From the NCBI RefSeq assembly GCF_009467825.1, contig NZ_WIOK01000030.1, positions 1 to 61,732 of the forward strand: a stretch of DNA of 61,732 nucleotides, written 5' to 3'. Shown piece after piece: positions 26,316-34,202 of this stretch. The first letter of the stretch is position 1, and every line of letters starts with the position of its first letter. The notes under the pieces were generated by a model. The model had not been told where the DNA came from, did no database searches, and was given only the letters and a program-made list of their open reading frames with translations. The stretch comes from Cyclobacterium xiamenense (lineage in GTDB: Bacteria > Bacteroidota > Bacteroidia > Cytophagales > Cyclobacteriaceae). Both the position numbers and the translations under genes were made by a program.

Positions 26316-26918
26316 TTACAGTTTGCCGACAAGGATATTTTTGAACCGTATACTCATCTCGTTATTGGGGTGGAGCTGCAATCCGATGGGTCCTTTTTCG
26401 GGCATGTTTTCTGAAGTATAGGTCATTACTTCCTGCCCGTTAAGCCATACCGTGTAGGTTTGATCCACCAGTCTCACTTTCATGGTATTCCAGTCATCCA
26501 GTTTGAGGAGCTTGGCTACTCCCTGGGCTTCTACCGGATAGGATTTTCCAGGTATGTACGGCGAACCCGTCATGTCCCGCTTTAGGGAGCCGGAAATCCC
26601 GATTTGAATCTGATCCTTTTCCGAGCGAAGAAAAATGCCGGAATCGACCACTCCCTTTCCCAGTAGGAAGTCTGCTTGAACTACAAAATCCCCGTATTCC
26701 TTTTTTGTCCACAGGGTGGAGCCGGTTTTGGTAGGATCGTTTTCCACATAGATGGTTCCCTCATCCACAGTCCACCAAATATTGTCTTCGGGTTGTACGG
26801 TCCAACCTTTCAGATTCTTACCGTTAAAGATGGACTTCATGGGAACATCCTGCGCTGCTGCCAGGTGAACAAGAAAGAGGGCCGTTAGGGCCGTGCATAA
26901 TGTGATTTTGAATCTCAT
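26316..26918 (-). CDS. Secreted DUF1080 protein (3-keto-disaccharide hydrolase family)
   Basis: The product has 200 residues. The signal peptide (1-22) ends LAAAQ. A single DUF1080 jelly-roll follows: 'MKSIFNGKNLKGWTV', 'DFVVQADFLLGKGVVDSGIFLRS', 'DDWNTMKVRLVDQTYTVWLNGQEVMTY', 'KGPIGLQLHP' and 'IRFKNILVGKL'. Some members of this family hydrolyse 3-keto-glycosides made by a partner oxidoreductase; others may only bind glycans. It stands on the minus strand upstream of usp and close to a sugar isomerase and a secreted phosphotriesterase-like protein. Confidence 0.88.
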   Translation of the reverse strand: MRFKITLCTALTALFLVHLAAAQDVPMKSIFNGKNLKGWTVQPEDNIWWTVDEGTIYVENDPTKTGSTLWTKKEYGDFVVQADFLLGKGVVDSGIFLRSEKDQIQIGISGSLKRDMTGSPYIPGKSYPVEAQGVAKLLKLDDWNTMKVRLVDQTYTVWLNGQEVMTYTSENMPEKGPIGLQLHPNNEMSIRFKNILVGKL

Positions 26919-27051
26919 GATAGATTGGGTTTTATGTGTTGTTTGTATGAATATCCGTTAATAAAAGAGGCATAGCGGTTGCGCACATTTCTCCATTGCA
27001 GCGAATACCGGAATTACTTTCCGTAGCTGGGCAATAACCTTGCCTTTTTGA

Positions 27052-27378
27052 TCAATCAATGGAAATCTGATCGTGGTTCAGTCGATAGCCCAGGCGTTCG
27101 AATTTCCCCACATTTTCCTGAATGATACAATCCAGGGTGATGTTCAGATAAGCACCAAATTCCGGAGGCATGACGTTTGGGTGCGATTTTCGTCGTTCCT
27201 TTATGGATGCTTTTTGCTCGGGTGTCAGCCCGTCTCGTTTGATGGTGCCGATAAAGTGAAAAAATTCCTCCTCAGACATTTTTTCGACGAAAGGTTGCAT
27301 CCACAAAAGCACGCATCCATACAGCGGTAGTTTCATCATCGTGAAACCTGGACCGTATTTCAATTCATTCAAATCCAT
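27052..27378 (-). CDS. Hypothetical protein
   Basis: The product has 108 residues and I do not recognise the family. It has no signal peptide. A mildly hydrophobic segment (MMKLPLYGCVLLWMQPFV) near residues 14-31 is followed by a charged helical part ('MSEEEFFHFIGTIKRDGLTPEQKASIKERRKSH'). The ATG start and clean frame between two secreted-enzyme genes on the same strand support a real gene. It starts 40 bases after the phosphotriesterase-like gene and may be its co-transcribed neighbour. Confidence 0.6.
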   Translation of the reverse strand: MDLNELKYGPGFTMMKLPLYGCVLLWMQPFVEKMSEEEFFHFIGTIKRDGLTPEQKASIKERRKSHPNVMPPEFGAYLNITLDCIIQENVGKFERLGYRLNHDQISID

Positions 27379-27418
27379 AGGTAACGTTTTCTTTGGGGTT
27401 ATACGTTAAGTAATCTGT

Positions 27419-28441
27419 TTATTCACCAGTAAGTAATCGTTTTTCAATGGCAAAAGCCCGGGCCGGGTTTTTTACCAGTAACAGATCAATTTCTTCTTCC
27501 GAAAATCCGTTTTGCAGCAGCAGGGGTACGAACTGCGTGCCGATGGTGGAGAAATCCCGAAACTCTCCTCCGTCCGGTTCACCGGGTCGGTACCAGCCTG
27601 CGTCGTGGGAAATTAGCACTTGCTGGAGCCAACCTTCCTCTTTTAAATAAACCAATCTTTTCAGGTAGTCTTCCAGGTTGGAGGGCTGTATCCCATCCAG
27701 GCTAATCCAAGCGCCCTCCTGTGCAAGAAGGGAATAGTTTTCCAGTAGGGGTTCGTTCTGTGCATGCACCCAGATAAAGGCGCTGGGGTGCACTCCGCTC
27801 GCTTTCAATAGGTCCACCTGCTGTTTTGCGGGTAAAAATGGACCGGTATGGGAAGCGATGGTCAAGCCCGTTCGTTTGTGGGTTATTCCAGCAGCGGCAA
27901 TCAGTTTTCGATGCAAGTCCGACAGGGGGCCACTGTTCACACCAATTTTGATAAATCCGGGTTTGATACCCGTTTCCCCGATCCCGTTCTCCCATTCGTC
28001 GGTCCAGATGGCGGCCAGCGTCTCGGCGGTGGAGGAAAAGGCATGGGCCGGCAAAAACTTGTTGTCTACTGCACCGTAGTACCCAGTATTGGTCAGTATA
28101 TGCACCCCCGTCCGTATCGAAAGTTCGCGGAGCAATTCGGGATCTCTTCCCAGGTAAGCCGGGGTGCAAGAAACCAGGGTTCGAATAGCCATTTCTGGCA
28201 ATGCTTCCACATAGGGAAGAACTTGTTGTACTACTTCTTTTCGGTCCCAGCGGGAAGCGGTAATTTCGGCCGCACCAATAAAGTCTACCAGCAAATGCTC
28301 GTGAATCAGACTTCGGCCCATTTGTTCGGCAGGCAGCGGGCCCCGTACCGTCATGATTTCCGGTACCTGACCGTAACCGGGTAGCAGTCCGCTGGATAGT
28401 ACCGTCAGGAACAGAAGACAGCGAAAGCTTTTCATCGTCAT
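27419..28441 (-). CDS. Secreted phosphotriesterase-family metal hydrolase
   Basis: The product has 340 residues. A signal peptide (about 1-25, ending GYGQ) precedes an amidohydrolase TIM barrel of the phosphotriesterase family. The binuclear metal site is complete: His47 and His49 (HEHL), Lys165 (FIKIGVN, the usual carboxylated lysine), His198 (ASHTG), His226 (WVHAQ) and Asp280 (SHDAG). Family members hydrolyse lactones or phosphoesters. With sugar genes around, a sugar lactonase is as likely as an esterase. The ATG immediately follows the stop of the kinase gene (TAAATG), so translation is coupled. Confidence 0.88.
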   Translation of the reverse strand: MTMKSFRCLLFLTVLSSGLLPGYGQVPEIMTVRGPLPAEQMGRSLIHEHLLVDFIGAAEITASRWDRKEVVQQVLPYVEALPEMAIRTLVSCTPAYLGRDPELLRELSIRTGVHILTNTGYYGAVDNKFLPAHAFSSTAETLAAIWTDEWENGIGETGIKPGFIKIGVNSGPLSDLHRKLIAAAGITHKRTGLTIASHTGPFLPAKQQVDLLKASGVHPSAFIWVHAQNEPLLENYSLLAQEGAWISLDGIQPSNLEDYLKRLVYLKEEGWLQQVLISHDAGWYRPGEPDGGEFRDFSTIGTQFVPLLLQNGFSEEEIDLLLVKNPARAFAIEKRLLTGE

Positions 28442-29188
28442 TTAGGCGTTTAATTTCAAATGGGCTGCCACGGCCGCTCCAATGATTCCCGCTTCGTTTT
28501 TATTTTCGGCGGCGATGACCGGAACCTCCACCGTGATTTCATTCTCGAATTTGTCCAGCTTTTTGCTGGCTCCACCACCCAAAATAAACAGGTCCGGAGA
28601 AATGATTCGAACGGTATGTTTTAAGAATTTATTGAAGCGTTTCCCCCAGGTTTTGTAGCTGAGGTTCTCTTTCTTTCGCGCGGAATCGGCGGCAAAAAAC
28701 TCGATGATTTCTCCGTTTTTGTAGTAGATGCGGCCCAGCTCGAAGTTAGGAATCAGTTGTCCGTTATAAAAAACCCCCGTACCCAGTCCCGTACCGATGG
28801 TGACGGTAACGACCAACCCCATCTGTCCTCTGCCGGCACCGAATGTCATTTCGGCAAGGCCCGCCGCGTCGGCATCGTTTATCACGACTACTGGAAGACC
28901 GGTTTTTTCGGCAAGCAACTGATCGACCTGAACGCCTACCCAGCTTTTATGGATGTTGCTTTTGGTCATGCATCGCCCGTTGGCTACCACCGTGGGGAAC
29001 CCACAGCCGATGGGACCTTCCCATGCAAAATGATTGACCAGTGTTTGGACGGCTTCCGCGACGCTTTCTGGTTTGGTAGGTCTGGGAGTAGGGACCCTGA
29101 ACCGCTCTGCTGTCAACTCCCCTGTTTCGATATTTACCGGGGCTGCCTTGATTCCGGACCCTCCTATATCCAATCCTAATACTTCCAT
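28442..29188 (-). CDS. ROK-family kinase, polyphosphate glucokinase-like
   Basis: The product has 248 residues, cytosolic. 'VLGLDIGGSGIKAA' is the phosphate-1 loop. 'VVINDADAAGLAEMTFG' carries the catalytic Asp. 'TVTIGTGLGTGVF' is the phosphate-2 loop and 'IISPDLFILGGGASKK' the C-terminal glycine segment. Length and motifs fit polyphosphate--glucose phosphotransferase (PPGK) better than the longer repressor-type ROK proteins. It lacks the zinc-binding CxCGxxGC motif of many ROK members, as expected for PPGK. The product would be glucose 6-phosphate from polyphosphate or ATP. It is translationally coupled to the downstream phosphotriesterase-like gene. Confidence 0.85.
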   Translation of the reverse strand: MEVLGLDIGGSGIKAAPVNIETGELTAERFRVPTPRPTKPESVAEAVQTLVNHFAWEGPIGCGFPTVVANGRCMTKSNIHKSWVGVQVDQLLAEKTGLPVVVINDADAAGLAEMTFGAGRGQMGLVVTVTIGTGLGTGVFYNGQLIPNFELGRIYYKNGEIIEFFAADSARKKENLSYKTWGKRFNKFLKHTVRIISPDLFILGGGASKKLDKFENEITVEVPVIAAENKNEAGIIGAAVAAHLKLNA

Positions 29189-29378
29189 TCAAATACCTTT
29201 ACTTTCCAACAAAAATTTATTTCGGCAAACCAAGTTAGCAAAAATTAGCCTGAATACGTTCTTCGCCGTAGCGAAAATACGAAAACAAACCGAATCATTC
29301 CATAAAACTAAAATTCTTCCTAGCTTTATTCCCGCATAGCATGCGTAAGCGATTGTATACCTTAATAAACCTTATTTC

Positions 29379-30251
29379 ATGGAAGTAACCCAACACAGAA
29401 GATCCTTTATTAAAAAGCTAGGCATGCTTGGTCTGGCCACTGCCACCGGTGCCCATTGGCTTCAGGCGGCTCCCGCACAAAAACAGATTGGACTGCAACT
29501 GTATTCCTTACGAGCGGATATCGACGGCAACGTTTCCGGAATTTTGCAGCAAGTGGCCGCTATAGGCTTTACCCATCTGGAAGCGGCAAACTATTCGGAG
29601 GGCACCATTTACGGGTACGCGCCGGAAGAAATCAGGAAAATGATTGCCGACCTCGGTATGTCCATGCAAAGCGCCCATGTGGGCGGTCCCAGGGATTTCT
29701 CGGGAGCAAAACATGGAGAAGCCTTGGATTGGTGGAAAGCGGCGGCCGCAGCGCACGCAGCAGTCGGAGCAAGTTTTCTGATCAAGCCCTCTATGCCCAA
29801 ACCTGACAGCTTGCAGGAGTTGGAAAAATGGTGCAATTATTACAACGAAATCGGTACGATTGCCAATGCAAACGACTTGCAATTTGGGTTTCACAACCAT
29901 TCCAGGGAGTTTGATGAAATAGAGGGTCAGGTGATGTATGACTTCATGCTAGAAAATACCGATCCGGATCTTTTTTGCATGGAACTCGACGTGTATTGGG
30001 CAACCAAGGCAGGCAAGGACCCGGTCGCCTACCTGAAAAAATACGCGGGTAGGTTTCCCCTTTTGCACATCAAAGACGAAGAGGAAATTGGTCAAAGTGG
30101 CACCATGAATTTTGGGCCAATTTTTGACGCAGCCTATGCACAAGGGATGAAAGGCTACTATGTGGAGGTAGAGCGCTACAATCACACTCCAATCAAAAGC
30201 GTGGAGATGAGTTACGACTACCTAAACGAAGCCGCTTACGTGCGCGGATGA
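29379..30251 (+). CDS. Tat-exported sugar phosphate isomerase/epimerase-like protein
   Basis: The product has 290 residues. The N-terminus 'HRRSFIKKLGMLGLATATGAHWLQAAPA' carries a twin-arginine signal (RRSFIKK). An AP-endonuclease-2-type TIM barrel follows: 'QIGLQLYSLRADI', 'FGFHNHSREFDEI', 'FCMELDVYWATKAG', 'PLLHIKDEEE', 'GYYVEVERYNH'. The His, Glu and Asp residues in these strands form the usual metal site. Periplasmic members of this family occur with 3-keto-sugar enzymes (DUF1080, Gfo/Idh/MocA). It is divergent from the ROK kinase across 190 bases and ends in a bidirectional terminator. Confidence 0.88.
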   Translation: MEVTQHRRSFIKKLGMLGLATATGAHWLQAAPAQKQIGLQLYSLRADIDGNVSGILQQVAAIGFTHLEAANYSEGTIYGYAPEEIRKMIADLGMSMQSAHVGGPRDFSGAKHGEALDWWKAAAAAHAAVGASFLIKPSMPKPDSLQELEKWCNYYNEIGTIANANDLQFGFHNHSREFDEIEGQVMYDFMLENTDPDLFCMELDVYWATKAGKDPVAYLKKYAGRFPLLHIKDEEEIGQSGTMNFGPIFDAAYAQGMKGYYVEVERYNHTPIKSVEMSYDYLNEAAYVRG

Positions 30252-30257
30252 AAAAAA

Positions 30258-30287
30258 GAAACCGGCGAAGTTTTTCGCCGGTTTTTT
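30258..30287. terminator. Bidirectional terminator
   Basis: The stem AACCGGCGAA/TTCGCCGGTT with a 4-base loop has a T run on both strands. It serves the isomerase gene (plus) and the pirin gene (minus), which converge here. Confidence 0.88.
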
Positions 30288-30290
30288 GAG

Positions 30291-31307
30291 TCAGTCTTTG
30301 ATTTCTTCCCGCCCGTCCGCATGGATGGCAAATCGCCCACGCTCCCGGGGATGGGTGTGTTCGTGGCTCGACCAGGGCCAGCCCCCAAACTGGGTGCGCT
30401 GAAACTCGTGCACAGCATCTTGTATCTCCTGATTGCTATTCATGACAAAAGGCCCGTGCTGAACCACTTTTTCCCGTATGGGTTTTCCCTGCAGGTAAAG
30501 GAAATAACCCGGTTGTGCACCGTTTTTTACCGTTACGGACGCCTGTTCTCCAAAATCAACCGAGTGCTTCTCGGAAATGGGCATCCCGGCAATTTCGATG
30601 CGCTCTCCCGCGTAGAAAAACAAACTTCTATCGGTGCCTTCCCCGACTGCGGGCAGCGTAAACGTTGCCCCGGCTTCGGCGTTGATCAGCCAGATGGCCA
30701 CCTCGTTTTCGGGATCGGCTGCGTAGGAATCGGGGGCTGCTGCCAGTGCCCGCTGCTCAGCCAGTTTTCCGGCGATCAACTTGAACTGTGTTTGCTTTCC
30801 CAGTTCGTCTCTGACGACGGCCACCGGAATCTCTTCTTTCCACATCATCTTGAAATGCGCCGGTACTTGCTTTTTCGCCTGCGGCAGGTTGAGCCAGATT
30901 TGAAAGAGGTGCAGTTCGTTTTTCTTTTTTTCGTCGAGTAGGGGGAACATCTCCGAATGCATGACGCCTCTACCGGCGGTCATCCATTGCACGTCCCCAT
31001 TGCCAAACCTGCCAGCGGCACCCAGCGAATCGGAGTGGTCAACCAATCCTTTTTCCACAATGGTGACGGTTTCAAAGCCTTTGTGTGGGTGTGCGGGAAA
31101 ACCAGGGACCTTGCTTCCATGGTACATGCTCCATCCGTCTTTGCCGGAAAAGTCCTGTCCGATTTGCCTGCCACTCAGACCGGATACGGGGGATAAGTCG
31201 GGCTTTCCTTCGGGATAGGCGTCCTGATGGTGGGCACAGAATAAAAAGGGATCCTGCGTTTGCCAGTGAAACCCCAGCGCATGAATTGCTTTTAATGTTG
31301 CAGTCAT
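30291..31307 (-). CDS. Pirin family protein
   Basis: The product has 338 residues, a bicupin with a cytosolic N-terminus. The metal-binding residues sit in 'FPAHPHKGFETVTIVEKG' (two His) and 'VQWMTAGRGVMHSEMF' (His and Glu). Members include quercetin 2,3-dioxygenases and redox-responsive proteins. It is somewhat longer than YhaK/YhhW-type pirins (about 230-290), with a C-terminal extension 'FGGWPWSSHEHTHPRERGRFA' rich in His. A perfect 22-bp palindrome lies 12 bases upstream of the start and is a likely operator. Confidence 0.9.
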   Translation of the reverse strand: MTATLKAIHALGFHWQTQDPFLFCAHHQDAYPEGKPDLSPVSGLSGRQIGQDFSGKDGWSMYHGSKVPGFPAHPHKGFETVTIVEKGLVDHSDSLGAAGRFGNGDVQWMTAGRGVMHSEMFPLLDEKKKNELHLFQIWLNLPQAKKQVPAHFKMMWKEEIPVAVVRDELGKQTQFKLIAGKLAEQRALAAAPDSYAADPENEVAIWLINAEAGATFTLPAVGEGTDRSLFFYAGERIEIAGMPISEKHSVDFGEQASVTVKNGAQPGYFLYLQGKPIREKVVQHGPFVMNSNQEIQDAVHEFQRTQFGGWPWSSHEHTHPRERGRFAIHADGREEIKD

Positions 31308-31318
31308 AGTCGGATTAA

Positions 31319-31340
31319 TTTACATGTATATACATGTAAA
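31319..31340. promoter_or_regulatory. 22-bp perfect palindrome, candidate operator of the pirin gene
   Basis: Two TACATGTA half sites are separated by TA and flanked by TT/AA, giving a perfect dyad over 22 bases. It lies 12-33 bases upstream of the pirin start codon, so a bound dimer would block transcription or initiation. Such sites are typical of MarR/HxlR-type repressors, which often control pirin and quinone-stress genes. No such regulator is encoded nearby. Confidence 0.65.
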
Positions 31341-31384
31341 AAGGATAAACGCTGCGTAAAAGTTCCCGGAAAGAAATGGCAGGA

Positions 31385-32104
31385 TTAATCCACTCCTCTG
31401 AGTGGATTGATATACCGTCTGAAGACCAGTTGCCCGGATACGGGATAATCATTAAATTGGTTAAAGCCTACGTTACCATCCAGCTCATCCGAGAACGTAA
31501 GAAAAAGAGACCCTTCCAAAGCGATATCGGTATATAAGTTAAGCTTGTAGCTGAGGCCGCCGCGCACCGGTACGTACCCAACGATCCGGCTGTGGTTGCT
31601 GCTAGAGGTTTCATTGCCTTCGATTCGGGTTTCCTCGTTTAAGTTGAGCAGCAAGCCCAGGCCTGCACCCAGGTACGCATTAAGCCGTTTTCGTTGGGTG
31701 TGGTTTTCGGAGCTGAAGAGTTGCAGGGTAGGCATCAGGTCTAAAAAGATCAGGTTGTTTTTGCTTTCAATTGCCTGTCCGTTTGCCTCCCAGCTAGCGA
31801 TGGTTTGCGGGGTGAAGTAGTCCTGATCCTGACTTTGTGTACGTTGGTAGCCCAGGTAACCTCGCAGGTCGAGGTGTGGATGGAGTTTTCTACCGTAGGC
31901 AACCGAAGCAGCAGGGCCTATCTTGACATCCAGGCCCCGAAACCTACCCGAATTGTCTGAATACATGGCGCCGAGCCCCAATCCTGCCTGCACGTATTGG
32001 TTTCTGGATATTTTCTCTTTGTAAAAGTTTTGACCGGATACCCTCAGGGGAAGCAGCGGGGCGGCAAGTAGAAGCAGCGAAATTACGGAGAGTAGTTTTT
32101 TCAT
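31385..32104 (-). CDS. Outer-membrane beta-barrel protein, hypothetical
   Basis: The product has 239 residues. The signal peptide (1-24) ends RVSGQ. The mature part shows alternating amphipathic strands ('YVQAGLGLGAMYSDN', 'LNAYLGAGLGLLLNLNEETR', 'YVPVRGGLSYKLNLYTDIALEGSLFLTF') and ends 'YPVSGQLVFRRYINPLRG'. This fits the small porin-like/OmpA-like 'outer membrane beta-barrel' group of Bacteroidota. Function unknown. Single gene, no link to the rfbA gene that diverges from it. Confidence 0.75.
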   Translation of the reverse strand: MKKLLSVISLLLLAAPLLPLRVSGQNFYKEKISRNQYVQAGLGLGAMYSDNSGRFRGLDVKIGPAASVAYGRKLHPHLDLRGYLGYQRTQSQDQDYFTPQTIASWEANGQAIESKNNLIFLDLMPTLQLFSSENHTQRKRLNAYLGAGLGLLLNLNEETRIEGNETSSSNHSRIVGYVPVRGGLSYKLNLYTDIALEGSLFLTFSDELDGNVGFNQFNDYPVSGQLVFRRYINPLRGVD

Positions 32105-32309
32105 GTTAGGCCTACGCGGTTTGGTTCATCTAGTAACGGTTAAAAGTATCATTTCTTGCGGAGAAGTTGAATCTTAGCTACAAAAAATTCATGGAAATAG
32201 ATAGGAAATTTCAACAGATAAGAAATATTACCTATTTTAGGTGCAACTAAACTTTGGAATAGGTATGCAAGCAAGCGCATTTTAGTTTTCTCTTGGTTGT
32301 TGCCCGTAG

Positions 32310-32317
32310 TATTTTTG
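32310..32317 (+). promoter_or_regulatory. Candidate -7 element for rfbA
   Basis: TATTTTTG matches TAnnTTTG perfectly and lies 51 bases before the rfbA start. The -33 element is weak. Confidence 0.4.
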
Positions 32318-32368
32318 TTTGGCCCATTGGGTCGGTTTTGTATGTATTTTGACTAACGCATTGTTTTT

Positions 32369-33244
32369 ATGAAAGGAATTATTTTAGCCGGGGGTTCAGG
32401 CACCCGCCTCTATCCCCTGACGATTGCCGTAAGCAAACAGCTCATGCCCGTTTACGACAAACCCATGATTTATTACCCGCTCTCAGTCTTGATGATGGCG
32501 GGTATTCGGGAAATTTTAATCATCACCACGCCCGAAGACCACGAGGCATTCCGTAAATTGCTGGGAGACGGGAGTCAGGTGGGCTGTGATTTCCAGTTTG
32601 CGATTCAACCAAAACCCGAGGGCCTGGCTCAGGCCTTTATCATCGGAGAAAAATTTATCGGCGAGGATAAGGTAGCGCTGATTTTGGGAGACAACATTTT
32701 CTACGGTACTGGTCTGTACAGTACGCTTAAAAACCATACCGACCCGGACGGTGGGGTGGTATTTGCCTACCACGTAAACGATCCGCAGCGCTACGGGGTG
32801 GTAGAATTTGACAGTCAGTACAAGGTGCTGAGCATTGAGGAGAAGCCCACCGCGCCGAAGTCCAACTTTGCGGTTCCCGGATTGTATTTCTACGACAACG
32901 AGGTGGTGGAAATTGCAAGAAATATTCAACCAAGCAGCAGGGGAGAGCTGGAAATAACCGATATCAATAATGTGTACCTGAAAAAAGGAAAACTCAAGGT
33001 AGGGATCCTGAACAGGGGCACGGCATGGCTGGATACCGGCACCCACCAATCCCTATTGCAGGCGGCACAATTCGTTGAAGTCATCGAGGAACGGCAGGGA
33101 TTGAAAATCGGCTGCATCGAAGAAATCGCCTTCCGAAACGGGTTTATCAACCAGGAAGAACTGATAAAGTCCGCGGAAAAATTGGGAAAAAGTGGCTACG
33201 GCGAATACCTCAAAAAACTGGTTAGTCAAAATTTGAATTTTTAA
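32369..33244 (+). CDS. rfbA: Glucose-1-phosphate thymidylyltransferase
   Basis: The product has 291 residues. It makes dTDP-glucose from glucose 1-phosphate and dTTP, the first step towards dTDP-L-rhamnose. Signatures: '[18 protein letters not shown]', '[18 protein letters not shown]', '[11 protein letters not shown]', 'YGVVEFD', 'SIEEKP', 'AWLDTGTH'. Length is typical. Unusually, rfbB, rfbC and rfbD are not next to it; the gene is isolated with its own promoter. Confidence 0.96.
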   Translation: MKGIILAGGSGTRLYPLTIAVSKQLMPVYDKPMIYYPLSVLMMAGIREILIITTPEDHEAFRKLLGDGSQVGCDFQFAIQPKPEGLAQAFIIGEKFIGEDKVALILGDNIFYGTGLYSTLKNHTDPDGGVVFAYHVNDPQRYGVVEFDSQYKVLSIEEKPTAPKSNFAVPGLYFYDNEVVEIARNIQPSSRGELEITDINNVYLKKGKLKVGILNRGTAWLDTGTHQSLLQAAQFVEVIEERQGLKIGCIEEIAFRNGFINQEELIKSAEKLGKSGYGEYLKKLVSQNLNF

Positions 33245-33350
33245 ACGCATCGTTTTTTAGCCATTCCGGAAGAAACACATCCTTTCTCATTTTCTAAATG
33301 CATTAAACATAATTTGAAAAGCAAAAAAAATGATAAAAAACGTTTTTCCC

Positions 33351-33381
33351 TTGCGGGGTATGTTTTTTTGTCTTATGTTTG
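33351..33381 (+). promoter_or_regulatory. Bacteroidota-type promoter of the response-regulator gene
   Basis: TTG at 33351-33353 and TATGTTTG at 33374-33381 are separated by 20 bases, matching the -33/-7 consensus. The start codon lies about 40 bases downstream. Confidence 0.6.
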
Positions 33382-33423
33382 CAATAGGTAATATGTTTTT
33401 TGAAGCATAATAAATGTAGTTCG

Positions 33424-33783
33424 ATGATGGATATTGTTTTGGTTGATGACGACAGGGTGAGTACGTTCGTTACGGAAAAGTTTATTCGTAAAAGCATGCA
33501 CGGTCCCTATCGGATCCACACCTTTGATTCGGCTGCGGAAGCACTGCAACGGGTTCAGGAAATCCGACCCCGTTACCTTTTTTTGGATCTGGTCATGCCT
33601 CACATGAATGGCTGGGATTTTTTGGAGCAGTTTACTCCGGAAGATAAAGAATCTGAGGTATACATATTAAGTGGGTCCCTGGATGAGCGAGACCTTGAAA
33701 AAGCGAGCAGCAATCGTAAAGTGAAAAAATTTCTTTCCAAGCTATCTGTGCCGGAAAGCATTCCGGAAATATTTCGGAACTAA
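33424..33783 (+). CDS. Single-domain response regulator
   Basis: The product has 119 residues and only a receiver domain. The acidic pocket is DDD in 'MDIVLVDDDRVSTF'. The phospho-acceptor Asp sits in 'PRYLFLDLVMPHMNGWDFL'. The switch Ser is in 'VYILSGSLDERD' and the conserved Lys in 'VKKFLSKLSVPE'. There is no output domain, so it works by protein contact, as in CheY- or Rcp1-like stand-alone receivers, many of which occur in Bacteroidota. No kinase gene is nearby. A longer frame begins with TTG at 33400; the ATG is preferred. Confidence 0.92.
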   Translation: MMDIVLVDDDRVSTFVTEKFIRKSMHGPYRIHTFDSAAEALQRVQEIRPRYLFLDLVMPHMNGWDFLEQFTPEDKESEVYILSGSLDERDLEKASSNRKVKKFLSKLSVPESIPEIFRN

Positions 33784-33829
33784 CGTCTTTTTGTAGGGTT
33801 TAAGATTAATTTTTGATCGAAAGCGCATA

Positions 33830-33863
33830 GGTCCCAGACTCTGTCCGGGACCTGTGTTTTTTT
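33830..33863 (+). terminator. Terminator of the response-regulator gene
   Basis: GGTCCC and GGGACC enclose an 11-base loop and are followed by TGTG and seven T. No gene is seen from there to 34202. Confidence 0.7.
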
Positions 33864-34202
33864 GGCTAACCCCAGATTGGCTGGGAACTGGCATCCCGCC
33901 CTCCTCGTGGTAGCAGGGGGTCGCGCTCAGGATGGGGAGCAAGCAGTGGCCGGCCTGAAATCCGAACCTGCCCGGGATGTTTGCCGGCTACCGGGAATTA
34001 GTTTTCGCGTCCTGCCATGGTTTTTTTCGCTTAGCCCGTACAATCCGGGTGAAGTAGCTGCCTTCAAACGGAGTTTTGACCTGCCTTACCCAAAAAGAAC
34101 TGGCAAGCTGGTAAAAATAATGGAATGCATCTCCATGGGATTTCCGGAGAAAATTTTACATTTAGTGGTGTAAATCCGTTTCACCTGTACCCCTTGCTGA
34201 TC

